From assembly GCF_002102345.1 (NCBI RefSeq), contig NZ_LQPP01000026.1, positions 1 through 64,000 on the forward strand: 64,000 nt of DNA, written 5' to 3'. Origin of the DNA: Mycolicibacterium peregrinum. Lineage in GTDB: Bacteria; Actinomycetota; Actinomycetes; Mycobacteriales; Mycobacteriaceae. The notes beneath the pieces were generated by a model. It made no database searches and was not told where the DNA came from. It saw nothing but the letters and a program-made list of their open reading frames with translations. Numbering within the stretch: position 1 is the stretch's first letter; the number at the start of each line of letters is the position of its first letter. This document shows positions 54,536-63,005 of the stretch, one piece after another. The translations under genes were made by a program, and so were the position numbers.

Positions 54536-55162
54536 GTGACGACTGATGCGCCGGGCCGCCGCGCTCGAAAGAATGCGCAGACGCGACGCGCGCTGGCCGA
54601 GGCGGCCGAGCGCCTCTTTCTGGCTCGGGGGTACGACGGTGTGGCGGTCAAAGACATCGCCGACGCGGTCGACGTCTCAGTTCCCACCCTGTTCAAACAT
54701 GTTCCCGACGGGAAGCCGGCCGTGATGTTCGACGATGGTGTGGAACGACGAGAAAGTCTCCTCGCCGCGGTGCATGACCGGCCGCCGCAGACCACGGTGC
54801 TCACCGCGTTGCGAGAGTTCATGGCCGGTCGGGGCCCGTTCGAAGAGAACCCCACACGCGCGTTCGTCCGACGTACCGAACTCATCATGACCACCCCGGC
54901 CCTGCGGGAATACTCACGAAAGCTCTGGATCAGCTGCGAGAAACCTCTTAGCGAAGCAATCGCTACTGAACTGGGTCGGCCGTCCGACGACATCACCGCT
55001 CGCGCGGTGGCCCGTTACGTCCTCGAGATCCCGCAGTTCATCGGCGACGAGTCCGATCCGCGCAACGCGCTGAACGCCATATTCGACCTCCTCGAGCACG
55101 GTCTGCAGTCGGGCGCAGTCTCACACACGTCGGACTGGGCCACGCACCGGAACGCTCGATGA
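54536..55162 (+). CDS. TetR-family repressor of the divergent FAD monooxygenase
   Basis: A 208-residue TetR protein. The DNA-binding part is RRALAEAAERLFLARGYDG, VAVKDIADAVDVSVPTLFKHV; the ligand domain includes AFVRRTELIMTTPALREYSR. The start was set at GTG 54536, 7 bases after AGGA; GTG 54530, two codons earlier, is only 1 base from it. It is divergent from the FAD monooxygenase gene, with one palindrome between them, the standard layout of a TetR repressor that also limits its own expression. The next 274 bases (to 55436) hold no convincing gene. Confidence 0.86.
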   Translation: MTTDAPGRRARKNAQTRRALAEAAERLFLARGYDGVAVKDIADAVDVSVPTLFKHVPDGKPAVMFDDGVERRESLLAAVHDRPPQTTVLTALREFMAGRGPFEENPTRAFVRRTELIMTTPALREYSRKLWISCEKPLSEAIATELGRPSDDITARAVARYVLEIPQFIGDESDPRNALNAIFDLLEHGLQSGAVSHTSDWATHRNAR

Positions 55163-55436
55163 TTCGCGACGCCTATGGGAGCCGTGGGTTCCGGGCTACT
55201 CGACTTGAAAGAGGATTCCTGTCACGGTCGATGTGGTTGTCACCCTCGGGTTGCGAAGCTCCGGTGCGTCGAGATGACGATCGTGTGCCGATCATTGAAA
55301 TGCTCTGGTGGGCAAGCAGTGTGATCATGCAGAGCGGTTCACCGCCGCTACGAGGCATCGGACTTGGACGCCAGCCACATGTGAAGGCGACACGCCCGAG
55401 TTTTGTCAAGAATATGCAGGCGTGCCTTGTCGATCT

Positions 55437-56357
55437 TCACTGCATCTCGACAGTCAGGGTGTCGATGATGTCGGCGATTGCGGTTGTGATGGCATGCGGC
55501 CGGTCCAGCGGGATGTTGTGGCCGGCATCGATCACGACGTGCCGGCCCTGGGGAGCTTGAGATGCCAGCCTTCTGTGGCTGGCGAGGATGGCGCGATGTG
55601 TCTTCGCAACAAGTCGTGAGATGCGGTTGCCGCTGAGAACTGTCACGGGTACGTCAGGCAGTGGGCGGCGCATGTATGGGGCGGAGAGCGCCTTTATCCA
55701 GCCGCGAGTTTCACGTGCTTGGTTTTGGGTTGCGGCGACGGTGAGCTCGTAGTGTTTGGCCTCTGCGGCATAGGTGGCCGGCAGGATCGGGTCGACGAGT
55801 TTTCCGACCATCCACCGCGTGGCGCCGATATGTGCGAGTGCCTGTGTCGCTACCGCATAGGCCCGGAGGGCAAGTCGGTAGCTGTGGCTCCGCAGTGAGG
55901 CGACGTCAGTGCACGCACCGTCAACGAAGACCAAGCCGGCGATCCGCGCGGACGTGTCTTGAGCCGCATAGGCTTGGATGATCGACGCGCCGACGCTGTG
56001 GCCGACAAGGATGACCTTGGCTCGGGGCCGAGGCGCGGTGACGGCATCGATGACTGCCCCAAGGTCACTGGCCATCCGTTCAACAGTGCGCAGTTCGAAA
56101 TCGACATCGCTATTGCCATAGCCCGCCCGGCAATACACGACAGTCTGCGTTCGCTCGGCCACCTCGGGTTGGACGAGGCCCCAAAATGTGTGCGCGACAC
56201 CTAAACCCGATTCGAAGACCACGATGAACTCTTGGCGGTCACCGCTCGGATGCGTGGTCATGTACTGCAGACGGCGACCGTCGGAGGTCGGGGCGAACGC
56301 AATCGTGCCAAACGGACTCGTTTCGAATGTACCTGCAGCGCGCGGCTCATTCGCCAT
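55437..56357 (-). CDS. Alpha/beta-hydrolase fold protein
   Basis: A hydrolase of about 306 residues: FESGLGVAHTFWGLVQPEVAE, TVVYCRAGYGNSD, nucleophile elbow ILVGHSVGASII (Ser in GHSVG), GLVFVDGACTD and catalytic His in VVIDAGHNIPLDRP. Substrate unknown. The start is uncertain: ATG 56357 (MANEPRAAG) was chosen because upstream codons run into the TetR gene and lack similarity, but no good ribosome-binding site is seen. It lies 59 bp downstream of the TetR gene on the same strand and may be co-regulated. Confidence 0.78.
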   Translation of the reverse strand: MANEPRAAGTFETSPFGTIAFAPTSDGRRLQYMTTHPSGDRQEFIVVFESGLGVAHTFWGLVQPEVAERTQTVVYCRAGYGNSDVDFELRTVERMASDLGAVIDAVTAPRPRAKVILVGHSVGASIIQAYAAQDTSARIAGLVFVDGACTDVASLRSHSYRLALRAYAVATQALAHIGATRWMVGKLVDPILPATYAAEAKHYELTVAATQNQARETRGWIKALSAPYMRRPLPDVPVTVLSGNRISRLVAKTHRAILASHRRLASQAPQGRHVVIDAGHNIPLDRPHAITTAIADIIDTLTVEMQ

Positions 56358-56416
56358 CTGAACGAAGCTACCAAAGGTGATGGGCGATGGCCGCTTGCGG
56401 GCGAACTGCCAACGCG

Positions 56417-57016
56417 TCAGCGTCGCGGCAGCCCGATCAATTCCTCGGTCAGTGCGCGCGCGGCCGTGATGGGCTTGGTGGAGCGCTCCAGTTTGGAACC
56501 CAGCAGTGCGCCGTCGTAGAGCAGCTGGATGTTGCGGGCCAGCGTCGCGGGGGAGCTGACGCCGACCTGTTTCAGCAGGGCGGTCAGCGTGACCCGTAGC
56601 CACTCGCGGTGTGCCAGTACCGGTTCGAGCTCCACGCCGGGGTATTCGGTGGCAGCGTTGGCATACAGGCAGCCGCGGTAGTCACGCCGGGTCGCCGAGC
56701 GTGAGGCGAGGTCGAAAAAAGTCAGTATTTGCCGCATCGGATCATCGACCCCGGCCACCGCCTGTTCCCAGCGGTTGCGATCAGCGTGATCCAAATCGGT
56801 GAGGTAGGCGATCACCAACGCGTCTTTCGAGCCGTAGGTGCTGTAGAGACTCGCCTTGGCGACCCCGGCCTCGCGCAGGATCTGGTCGATGCCGACGGCG
56901 CGAATGCCCTGGCTGGCGAACAGTTCTGCTGCGGTATTGAGCAATCGCTGAGCCGGCGGGACCACGCCGGCGGGCGGCGCACCCTTGGGTGCGGTGGCGG
57001 TCTGGGGCGTGCTCAT
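56417..57016 (-). CDS. TetR-family repressor
   Basis: A 199-residue TetR protein: RLLNTAAELFASQGIRAVGID, ILREAGVAKASLYSTYGSKD and a C-terminal domain with CLYANAATEYPG and LARNIQLLYDGALLGSKL, of the group with a TetR_C family 6-like end. ATG 57016 was chosen over TTG 57043, which lies within the operator palindrome. The 22-bp palindrome at 57043-57064 lies directly upstream and should be its own operator, shared with whatever was transcribed to the right before the transporter genes decayed. Confidence 0.86.
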   Translation of the reverse strand: MSTPQTATAPKGAPPAGVVPPAQRLLNTAAELFASQGIRAVGIDQILREAGVAKASLYSTYGSKDALVIAYLTDLDHADRNRWEQAVAGVDDPMRQILTFFDLASRSATRRDYRGCLYANAATEYPGVELEPVLAHREWLRVTLTALLKQVGVSSPATLARNIQLLYDGALLGSKLERSTKPITAARALTEELIGLPRR

Positions 57017-57042
57017 GCCGTCAGCGTAGCCCGGAACGCTCA

Positions 57043-57064
57043 ATAGACAGACCTGTCTGTCTAT
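57043..57064. promoter_or_regulatory. 22-bp TetR operator palindrome
   Basis: ATAGACAGAC and GTCTGTCTAT are perfect 10-bp arms around two bases (57053-57054). This is the expected size and symmetry of a TetR dimer site, placed between the TetR gene and the ABC transporter remnant. Confidence 0.8.
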
Positions 57065-57445
57065 GCGAGTGTCGGTGCCGTTCCACCCCTGCGATGCCGA
57101 GGTTTGCCACGTGACTCTGTACCTCTACGAAATCACCCCTGATGCCACCGATGCCGCTGCGGTGGGGCAGCTTCTCAAGACGCTCGACGCCGAGATCGCC
57201 GGCGGTAGCGTCTGGGGTTTCAGCCTTTTCCGTATCCGAGCTTCACCCGCCGCCTCGCCGAGGCCATGCACGACACCGTCGTCGACGGCGACCGCCGGTT
57301 CCTGGACCGGCTCGACCCCGATGCGGTGCACACCGACCTCGTGGAGGACCGATTCGTCCGCCGGGCTCTCACCGATCACGGCGGGCCCGGCGCCTTCGGA
57401 CTGGCCGCCGATCTCACCCGAACCGAACAGGTGCAACCGCTATGA
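57063..57445 (+). pseudogene. Remnant of an SsuA/NrtA-type ABC transporter substrate-binding protein (truncated and frameshifted)
   Basis: A coding-like frame (LYLYEITPDATDAAAVGQLL, DAEIAGG; to about 57200) breaks off. The sequence continues in another frame from about 57209 (FPYPSFTRRLAEAMHD, FLDRLDPDAVHTDL, RFVRRALTDHGGPGAFGL, DLTRTEQVQPL) up to TGA 57443-57445. The second part reads like the C-terminus of an SsuA-type binding protein, and its stop overlaps the permease start. The first roughly 200 residues and the signal peptide are missing. Sequencing error could explain the frameshift but not the missing N-terminus. Family assignment is moderate. Confidence 0.6.
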
Positions 57446-58239
57446 CCACTGTCACCGCCAACAAAGCCCAGACATCAGAAGGTGTTTCGAGCTGGTGGGG
57501 CCGTTTCGCGCCGCCCGTCGTCGCGCTCCTGGCCGCCGTCGTGCTGTGGTGGTTCGCGACCTCAGTACTCAGCGGCCCAGAATCGGTGCTGCGTCAGACC
57601 GCGCCGCAGCGCGTCTTTCCGGCGCTGGCCGAGCTCCTCGAGCGCGGCGTGCTGCTCAGCGATCTCGGCGTCAGCCTGTGGCGGTTGTTGATCGGTCTGG
57701 CCGTCGCGGCCGTGATCGGGATGCCGCTGGGTTTGTTGGTCGGGTCTTCTGGCATCGCCGAGCGCGCCGGCGGGCCGATCATCGCCTTCCTGCGGATGAT
57801 CTCTCCACTGTCATGGACACCGATTGCCCTGGCCGTGTTCGGCATCGGCAACCAACCCGTGATTTTCCTGATCGTGGTGGCCGCGGTTTGGCCGGTGCTG
57901 TTGAACACCGCGGCAGGGGTGCGCGCCGTGGACCCGGGGCTGCTCAACGTGGCGCTCTCATTTCACGCCACGCGCTGGGAGTTGCTGCTCGCCGTGGTCC
58001 TGCCTGCGATCCGTACCCACGTGCAGACCGGGATCCGGCTGGCGCTCGGTGTCGCGTGGATCGTTCTGGTGCCCGCCGAGATGCTCGGAGTGCGTTCGGG
58101 TCTGGGCTATCAGATCCTGAACGCTCGCGACCAGTTGGCCTACGACCAGGTGGTCGCGGTCATCGTCGTCATCGGTGTGCTGGGATTCCTGCTCGACGCT
58201 GCCGCGCGCTGGCTGTTGAATCCGGCCCGTCGCAGCTGA
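57442..58239 (+). CDS. ABC transporter permease (SsuC/TauC-like), orphaned
   Basis: A 265-residue membrane protein with about six helices. It has the ABC permease EAA loop (LLNVALSFHATRWELLLAVVLPA...G) in the BPD_transp_1 fold, with LGVAWIVLVPAEMLGVRSGLGYQI near the end, typical of sulfonate/nitrate/taurine-type permeases. Start ATG 57442 overlaps the remnant's stop. No ATPase gene is adjacent and the binding protein is broken, so the importer is probably not functional unless parts come from elsewhere. The following 237 bases (58240-58476) contain no clear gene. Confidence 0.82.
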   Translation: MTTVTANKAQTSEGVSSWWGRFAPPVVALLAAVVLWWFATSVLSGPESVLRQTAPQRVFPALAELLERGVLLSDLGVSLWRLLIGLAVAAVIGMPLGLLVGSSGIAERAGGPIIAFLRMISPLSWTPIALAVFGIGNQPVIFLIVVAAVWPVLLNTAAGVRAVDPGLLNVALSFHATRWELLLAVVLPAIRTHVQTGIRLALGVAWIVLVPAEMLGVRSGLGYQILNARDQLAYDQVVAVIVVIGVLGFLLDAAARWLLNPARRS

Positions 58240-58476
58240 CCGTGTCGAGCGCACTCCTACCGGCAAAGTCGTTTTCGGCCTCAGCGCCCACCGCTGATGC
58301 TTCGCGAAATGCCTACTGACCGACGTGGTAGGCGATGTCGATCCATCCTTGGGCCCACCGGTCGTCGGGGCCGGTGGCGACGGACTGACGGCGGCAGGTT
58401 GCGGGGCCGGAACGGTGTTCGCGGCGAGACCTTGATCTCGCGCCATGCGGGGCCTCCCGCGCGACTTCGTCGGACA

Positions 58477-59361
58477 TCAGGTCGTCTCGTCCCGGCAGGC
58501 CAGCGCCGCCGCCACGAACTCATCCCGTACCGGGTTGTCGGTCGCCGCGTCCCAGATGAGCGTCACGCGGGACGGGGCGAGATCCTCGATCGGAACGGCG
58601 TTGACGTCGGGACGACGGTAGTACGTTGTCGTGGAGTGCGGCAGGATGACGAAACCCTCACGCGCGGCGACATGTTCGAGTTTGTCCTCCACAGTGCGGA
58701 ACTCCTCGCGGGGCGGTGCCCAACGCTGACCGGGCGCAATGACTGCGGACTGCCAACCCGGAATCATCGCGGGGTCCGGCAGCAACAACACCCGTGACGC
58801 GAGATCGGCCAGGCGCACCGACGCACGGTTCAGAAGGACATCGTCCGCCGGCAGTACCGCATCCATCGGCTCTTCCAGGAGCGGGGTGCTTTCCAGCCCG
58901 CGGTGGTCGACGGGTTCCCGCGCATAGACGACGTCGACCTCGCCGGCCCGGACCAATTGTGCTTGCTCGTGCCACGGGATTTGACGCACGACCGCGCGGC
59001 GGCGAGGGTCGGCCGCTTCCCACGCCGCGGCGGCCGCTGTGGCGCGCAGCCCGGCCATCACCCCCACGGTCAACGTCACGTTGTGCCCGGCGGTCTGGGA
59101 CAGCCTCTGCCGCAGTGCTTTTGCTTCATCGAGTAGCACTTTGGCGTCCCGGAGCAGCTGGGTGCCCGCCGCGGTCAGCTGGGTTCCACTCGAATTGCGG
59201 TCCAAGAGCGTCACACCGAGTTCGCCTTCGAACGCCCGGATCTGCCGTGACAGCACCGGCTGGGCGATGTGGAGACGCTGCGCCGCCCTGCCGAAATTGA
59301 GCTCCTCGGCGACAGCGACGAAATACCGCAGTTTTCGCAGATCGAGGTCCGGCGTGCTCAT
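58477..59361 (-). CDS. LysR-family transcriptional regulator
   Basis: A 294-residue LysR protein. The helix-turn-helix is in LRKLRYFVAVAEELNFGRAAQRL and HIAQPVLSRQIRAFEGELGVTLLDR; the C-terminal effector domain includes VTLTVGVMAGLRATAAAAAW. The start was set at ATG 59361 (MSTPDLDLRKLRYF); GTG 59382 adds 7 residues. It is divergent from an SDR gene (71-bp gap), which is the usual LysR target arrangement. Confidence 0.88.
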   Translation of the reverse strand: MSTPDLDLRKLRYFVAVAEELNFGRAAQRLHIAQPVLSRQIRAFEGELGVTLLDRNSSGTQLTAAGTQLLRDAKVLLDEAKALRQRLSQTAGHNVTLTVGVMAGLRATAAAAAWEAADPRRRAVVRQIPWHEQAQLVRAGEVDVVYAREPVDHRGLESTPLLEEPMDAVLPADDVLLNRASVRLADLASRVLLLPDPAMIPGWQSAVIAPGQRWAPPREEFRTVEDKLEHVAAREGFVILPHSTTTYYRRPDVNAVPIEDLAPSRVTLIWDAATDNPVRDEFVAAALACRDETT

Positions 59362-59432
59362 GCCTTGAGGGTATCGCCGCACGACGAAAAGGGTCTTGGA
59401 CGAGCGACCTGAGGCGAACTCACAGTGGACTC

Positions 59433-60149
59433 ATGAACCTCGAGAACGCACATGTCCTGATCATCGGCGGCACCTCCGGCATCGGGCTCGGGGTGGCAGC
59501 AGTGGTGGCTGACCGTGGCGGCATCCCGATCGTGGTGTCGCGGAGCCAGTCCAACGTCGATCGAGCTGTCGCCGAACTCGGTGAGAACGCCCGGGGGATG
59601 ACTGTCGACCTCGGTGATCCGGCTTCCCTCGGTCACCTCGTCGACGAGGTCGGCCAGATCGAGCATCTCGTGTTCAGCGCGGGTGAGCCGCTCACCATGG
59701 TCGGCCTGGCCGATCTGACCCCCGCGGCGATCACCGAACTCACCGGAACCCGCTTCGTCGGCCAGTTACAGGCGGTGCGGGAGTTCGCTCCCAAGATCAC
59801 GCCGGGCGGGTCGATCACGCTCACCAGCGGCACAGCCGCCGACAAGCCGGGGCTGGGGGTGCTGCCGACCGCCATCTGCGGCGCGATCAACGCGATGACC
59901 AGAGCGCTGGCTGTTGAGCTCGCGCCGTTACGCGTCAACGCCGTCGCCCCCGGACCCATCGAGACGCCGCTGTGGTCGGCGTTCGGCGAGGCCGACCGGG
60001 CAGCCGTCTACGAGCAGTTCGCGAGCAACCTCCCCGCTGGGCGTATCGGTCAGCCGACCGACACCGCACTGGCGTACGCCTATCTGATGGAACAGGAGTT
60101 CGGTACCGGGGTGGTGCTGACAGTGGACGGCGGCACGACCTTGGTGTGA
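59433..60149 (+). CDS. SDR-family oxidoreductase lacking the catalytic Tyr-x3-Lys
   Basis: A 238-residue short-chain dehydrogenase fold: cofactor loop IIGGTSGIGLGVA, SRSQSN after beta-2 (NADP-type), catalytic-Ser region ITLTSGTAADKPG, and the C-terminal NAVAPGPIETPLW and GTGVVLTVDGGTTLV. Where YxxxK is expected the sequence reads VLPTAICGAINAM, so Tyr becomes Pro and Lys becomes Cys. It may bind cofactor without classical SDR catalysis. It is divergent from a LysR regulator. Confidence 0.85.
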   Translation: MNLENAHVLIIGGTSGIGLGVAAVVADRGGIPIVVSRSQSNVDRAVAELGENARGMTVDLGDPASLGHLVDEVGQIEHLVFSAGEPLTMVGLADLTPAAITELTGTRFVGQLQAVREFAPKITPGGSITLTSGTAADKPGLGVLPTAICGAINAMTRALAVELAPLRVNAVAPGPIETPLWSAFGEADRAAVYEQFASNLPAGRIGQPTDTALAYAYLMEQEFGTGVVLTVDGGTTLV

Positions 60150-60156
60150 CGCCCGA

Positions 60157-61008
60157 TCACGGCTTGAGTAGCGCGACGACCTTGTCTTCAAGGGCGACCG
60201 GATCGGCGTTCGGGTCGGCCGTCTCAGTATGGGGCAGTGTGGCGTCGGGATCGGCGAAGTCGCGGTAGGTCTTGTCGCCGGCCAGCGTGGCCAGCAGGTA
60301 CCCGGTGAGCAGGCCGCGAACGATCTTCTGGGTGTCCTTGTCGGCGCCGGGCAGCCCGATGAACCGGGCCAGACGGCGTCCCTCGACCAGGCCGCCGGCC
60401 TGCGCCTTGCTGACCGTCCGCAGCGTCGCACCCTCCCAGGCGCGAGCCAGTTCCACCGCGTTCGACCGCAGTGTCATCGGATCGCCGGGGGCGGTCAGGA
60501 CCAGGCCTGGCACCTGAAGCGTCGACGCCGGTTGTTCGGCCGGCGGCTTGGTCACCGTCGGGAACAGCGACACCACCGCCTTCGGGCGGGCCGGGTCACC
60601 TCCCATTCCCGCGGCGGCGAACACCGCGGCCGATCCGCCGAAGCCGTGCCCCACCACACCGCGCTTGCCCGGGTGCACGCTGATCTTGCCCGTCCCCAGC
60701 CGCACGCCGGTGATGATTTCCAGGGCTGCGCCCAGGTCGAAGGCGAAATTCAGCACCGACGGAGCCACGCCTGTCTCGGTATCGGGCGCCGCCGCCACGA
60801 TGCCCCACGACGCCAGATGTTCGAGCGTGCCCGTGTAGTTCTCCGCCCGCGTCATCCATTCGTGGCCGAACACCACCCCGGGCAGATTCAGGCCGGCCTC
60901 CGGCGTGTACACCACTCCTGGCATGCCGGCGAACGCCAGGTCACCGCGCAAAACCCGGTGCGGTCCGCGGCGGGTCAACCCGGCGAAGAGCTTCTTTGTG
61001 CTGGCCAC
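60157..61008 (-). CDS. Rv3438-type alpha/beta-hydrolase-fold protein, nucleophile Ser replaced by Gly
   Basis: A 283-residue dienelactone-hydrolase/PAF-acetylhydrolase-like fold: VVYTPEAGLNLPGVVFGHEWM, LEHLASWGIVAAAPDTETG, VLNFAFDLGAALEII, then the nucleophile elbow GVVGHGFGGSAAV. The Ser of GHSxGG is Gly here (GGC codon). The position opposite to glmS and the length match Rv3438 (280 aa). It ends 8 bp from the convergent SDR gene. The glmS start lies 95 bp to its other side, so the two share a divergent promoter region. Function unknown. Confidence 0.8.
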   Translation of the reverse strand: MASTKKLFAGLTRRGPHRVLRGDLAFAGMPGVVYTPEAGLNLPGVVFGHEWMTRAENYTGTLEHLASWGIVAAAPDTETGVAPSVLNFAFDLGAALEIITGVRLGTGKISVHPGKRGVVGHGFGGSAAVFAAAGMGGDPARPKAVVSLFPTVTKPPAEQPASTLQVPGLVLTAPGDPMTLRSNAVELARAWEGATLRTVSKAQAGGLVEGRRLARFIGLPGADKDTQKIVRGLLTGYLLATLAGDKTYRDFADPDATLPHTETADPNADPVALEDKVVALLKP

Positions 61009-61102
61009 GCGTTGACCGTAGCGCAGGCCGCCGCGGTGATCTCCGTCAAACGCCGTCGCGCAGAATCGGGCCAGGGCTCCGACTGCACTACCCTGGGAGC
61101 CT

Positions 61103-62980
61103 ATGTGTGGAATCGTCGGCTACGTCGGGGCGCGCCCGGCCCGAGACATCGTGGTCGACGCGCTGCGCCGGATGGAATACCGGGGCTACGACTCCGCGGG
61201 AATCGCGCTGATCGACGGCAACGGCGGGTTGACGGTGCGTCGCCGTGCCGGCCGGCTGGCCAACCTGGAGGCCGCTCTCGCCGAGACCGACGAGAATGTC
61301 CTGACCGGTAGCACCGGGCTGGGCCACACCCGATGGGCCACCCACGGCCGTCCCACCGACCGCAACGCCCACCCGCACCGCGACGCGGCCGCCAAGATCG
61401 CCGTCGTCCACAACGGCATCATCGAGAACTTCGCCGTTCTGCGCGCCGAGCTCGAAGCCGACGGGGTGGAGTTCTCGAGCGACACTGACTCCGAGGTCGC
61501 CGTGCACCTCGTGGCCCGTCAGTACGCACAGGGCGACACTGCCGGGGATTTCCCGGCCTCCGTGCTTGCCGTGCTGCAGCGCCTCGAAGGCCACTTCACC
61601 CTCGTCTTCGCCAATGCCGACGATCCGGGCACCATCGTGGCCGCGCGCCGGTCCACCCCGCTGGTCGTCGGAATCGGTGACGACGAGATGTTCGTCGGCT
61701 CCGATGTGGCGGCGTTCATCGAGCACACCCGGCAGGCCGTGGAGCTGGGCCAGGACCAGGCCGTGGTGCTGACCGCCGACGGCTACCGGATCACCGACTT
61801 CTTTGGCCGCGACGATCTGCAGGCCGGTCGGGACTACCGCGAGTTCCACATCGACTGGGATCTCGACGCCGCCGAAAAGGGCGGCTACGACTACTTCATG
61901 CTCAAGGAGATCGCCGAGCAGCCCGCGGCGGTCGCCGACACCCTGCTGGGACATTTCGTCGACGGCAGCATCGTGCTCGACGAGCAGCGCCTGAGCGATC
62001 AGGAACTGCGCGAGATCGACAAGGTCTTCATCGTCGCCTGCGGCACCGCCTACCACTCGGGTCTGCTGGCCAAGTACGCCATCGAGCACTGGACCCGGCT
62101 GCCCGTCGAGGTCGAACTCGCCAGCGAGTTCCGGTACCGGGACCCGGTGCTGGACCGCAGCACCCTGGTGATCGCCATCTCGCAGTCCGGCGAGACCGCC
62201 GACACCCTGGAAGCGGTGCGGCACGCCAAGACTCAGAAGGCCAAGGTGCTGGCGATCTGCAACACCAACGGCAGCCAGATCCCGCGCGAGGCCGACGCAG
62301 TGCTCTACACCCGGGCCGGACCGGAGATCGGTGTGGCCGCCACCAAGACGTTCCTGGCGCAGATCGCCGCGAACTACCTGGTGGGACTGGCCCTGGCGCA
62401 GGCCCGCGGGACCAAGTACCCCGACGAGGTCGAGCGCGAGTACCACGACCTGGAGGCCATGCCGGACCTGATTGCCCGGGTGCTGGCCGGCATCGAGCCG
62501 GTGGGGCAGCTGGCGCAGCGGTTCGCGAAGTCGCCCACGGTGCTGTTCCTGGGCCGGCACGTCGGCTACCCGGTGGCGCTCGAGGGTGCGCTCAAGCTCA
62601 AGGAGCTGGCGTACATGCATGCCGAAGGGTTCGCCGCCGGTGAGCTCAAGCACGGTCCGATCGCGCTGATCGACGACGACCTGCCCGTGATCGTGGTGAT
62701 GCCCTCGCCCAAGAACGCGCAGATGCTGCACGCCAAGCTGCTCTCGAACATCCGCGAGATCCAGGCCCGCGGCGCGGTGACCATCGTGATCGCCGAGGAG
62801 GGTGACGACACGGTACGGCCGTACGCCGATCACCTGATCGAGATCCCCGCGGTGTCAACGCTTTTCCAGCCGCTGCTGTCGACCATCCCGCTGCAGGTCT
62901 TCGCGGCCGGGGTGGCGCGGGCGCGGGGTTACGACGTGGACAAGCCACGCAACCTGGCCAAGTCGGTCACCGTCGAGTAG
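61103..62980 (+). CDS. glmS: Glutamine-fructose-6-phosphate aminotransferase (isomerising)
   Basis: A 625-residue enzyme. The glutaminase domain starts with Cys after Met (MCGIVGYVGAR) and has RMEYRGYDSAGIAL, GHTRWATHG and the NGIIENF motif. Two SIS sugar-isomerase domains follow (FIVACGTAYHSGL, AISQSGETADTLEA; FLGRHVGYPVALEGALKLKE, HAEGFAAGELKHGPIALI). The C-terminus YDVDKPRNLAKSVTVE is invariant. It makes glucosamine-6-phosphate, the substrate for GlmM. GGGAG precedes the ATG. No glmS ribozyme was seen in the short upstream gap. Confidence 0.98.
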   Translation: MCGIVGYVGARPARDIVVDALRRMEYRGYDSAGIALIDGNGGLTVRRRAGRLANLEAALAETDENVLTGSTGLGHTRWATHGRPTDRNAHPHRDAAAKIAVVHNGIIENFAVLRAELEADGVEFSSDTDSEVAVHLVARQYAQGDTAGDFPASVLAVLQRLEGHFTLVFANADDPGTIVAARRSTPLVVGIGDDEMFVGSDVAAFIEHTRQAVELGQDQAVVLTADGYRITDFFGRDDLQAGRDYREFHIDWDLDAAEKGGYDYFMLKEIAEQPAAVADTLLGHFVDGSIVLDEQRLSDQELREIDKVFIVACGTAYHSGLLAKYAIEHWTRLPVEVELASEFRYRDPVLDRSTLVIAISQSGETADTLEAVRHAKTQKAKVLAICNTNGSQIPREADAVLYTRAGPEIGVAATKTFLAQIAANYLVGLALAQARGTKYPDEVEREYHDLEAMPDLIARVLAGIEPVGQLAQRFAKSPTVLFLGRHVGYPVALEGALKLKELAYMHAEGFAAGELKHGPIALIDDDLPVIVVMPSPKNAQMLHAKLLSNIREIQARGAVTIVIAEEGDDTVRPYADHLIEIPAVSTLFQPLLSTIPLQVFAAGVARARGYDVDKPRNLAKSVTVE

Positions 62981-63005
62981 GCCGGTCCCCGGCAGGGTTG
63001 AACTG

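Noticed and set aside
55159..55560. A 133-codon plus-strand frame beginning in the TetR stop codon
   Set aside because: No motif, and its second half is antisense to the hydrolase; the tight ATGA overlap alone was not considered enough.
58240..58476. Short frames in the gap between the ABC permease and the LysR gene
   Set aside because: None has a recognisable motif or ribosome-binding site; it could contain transporter debris but this cannot be supported.
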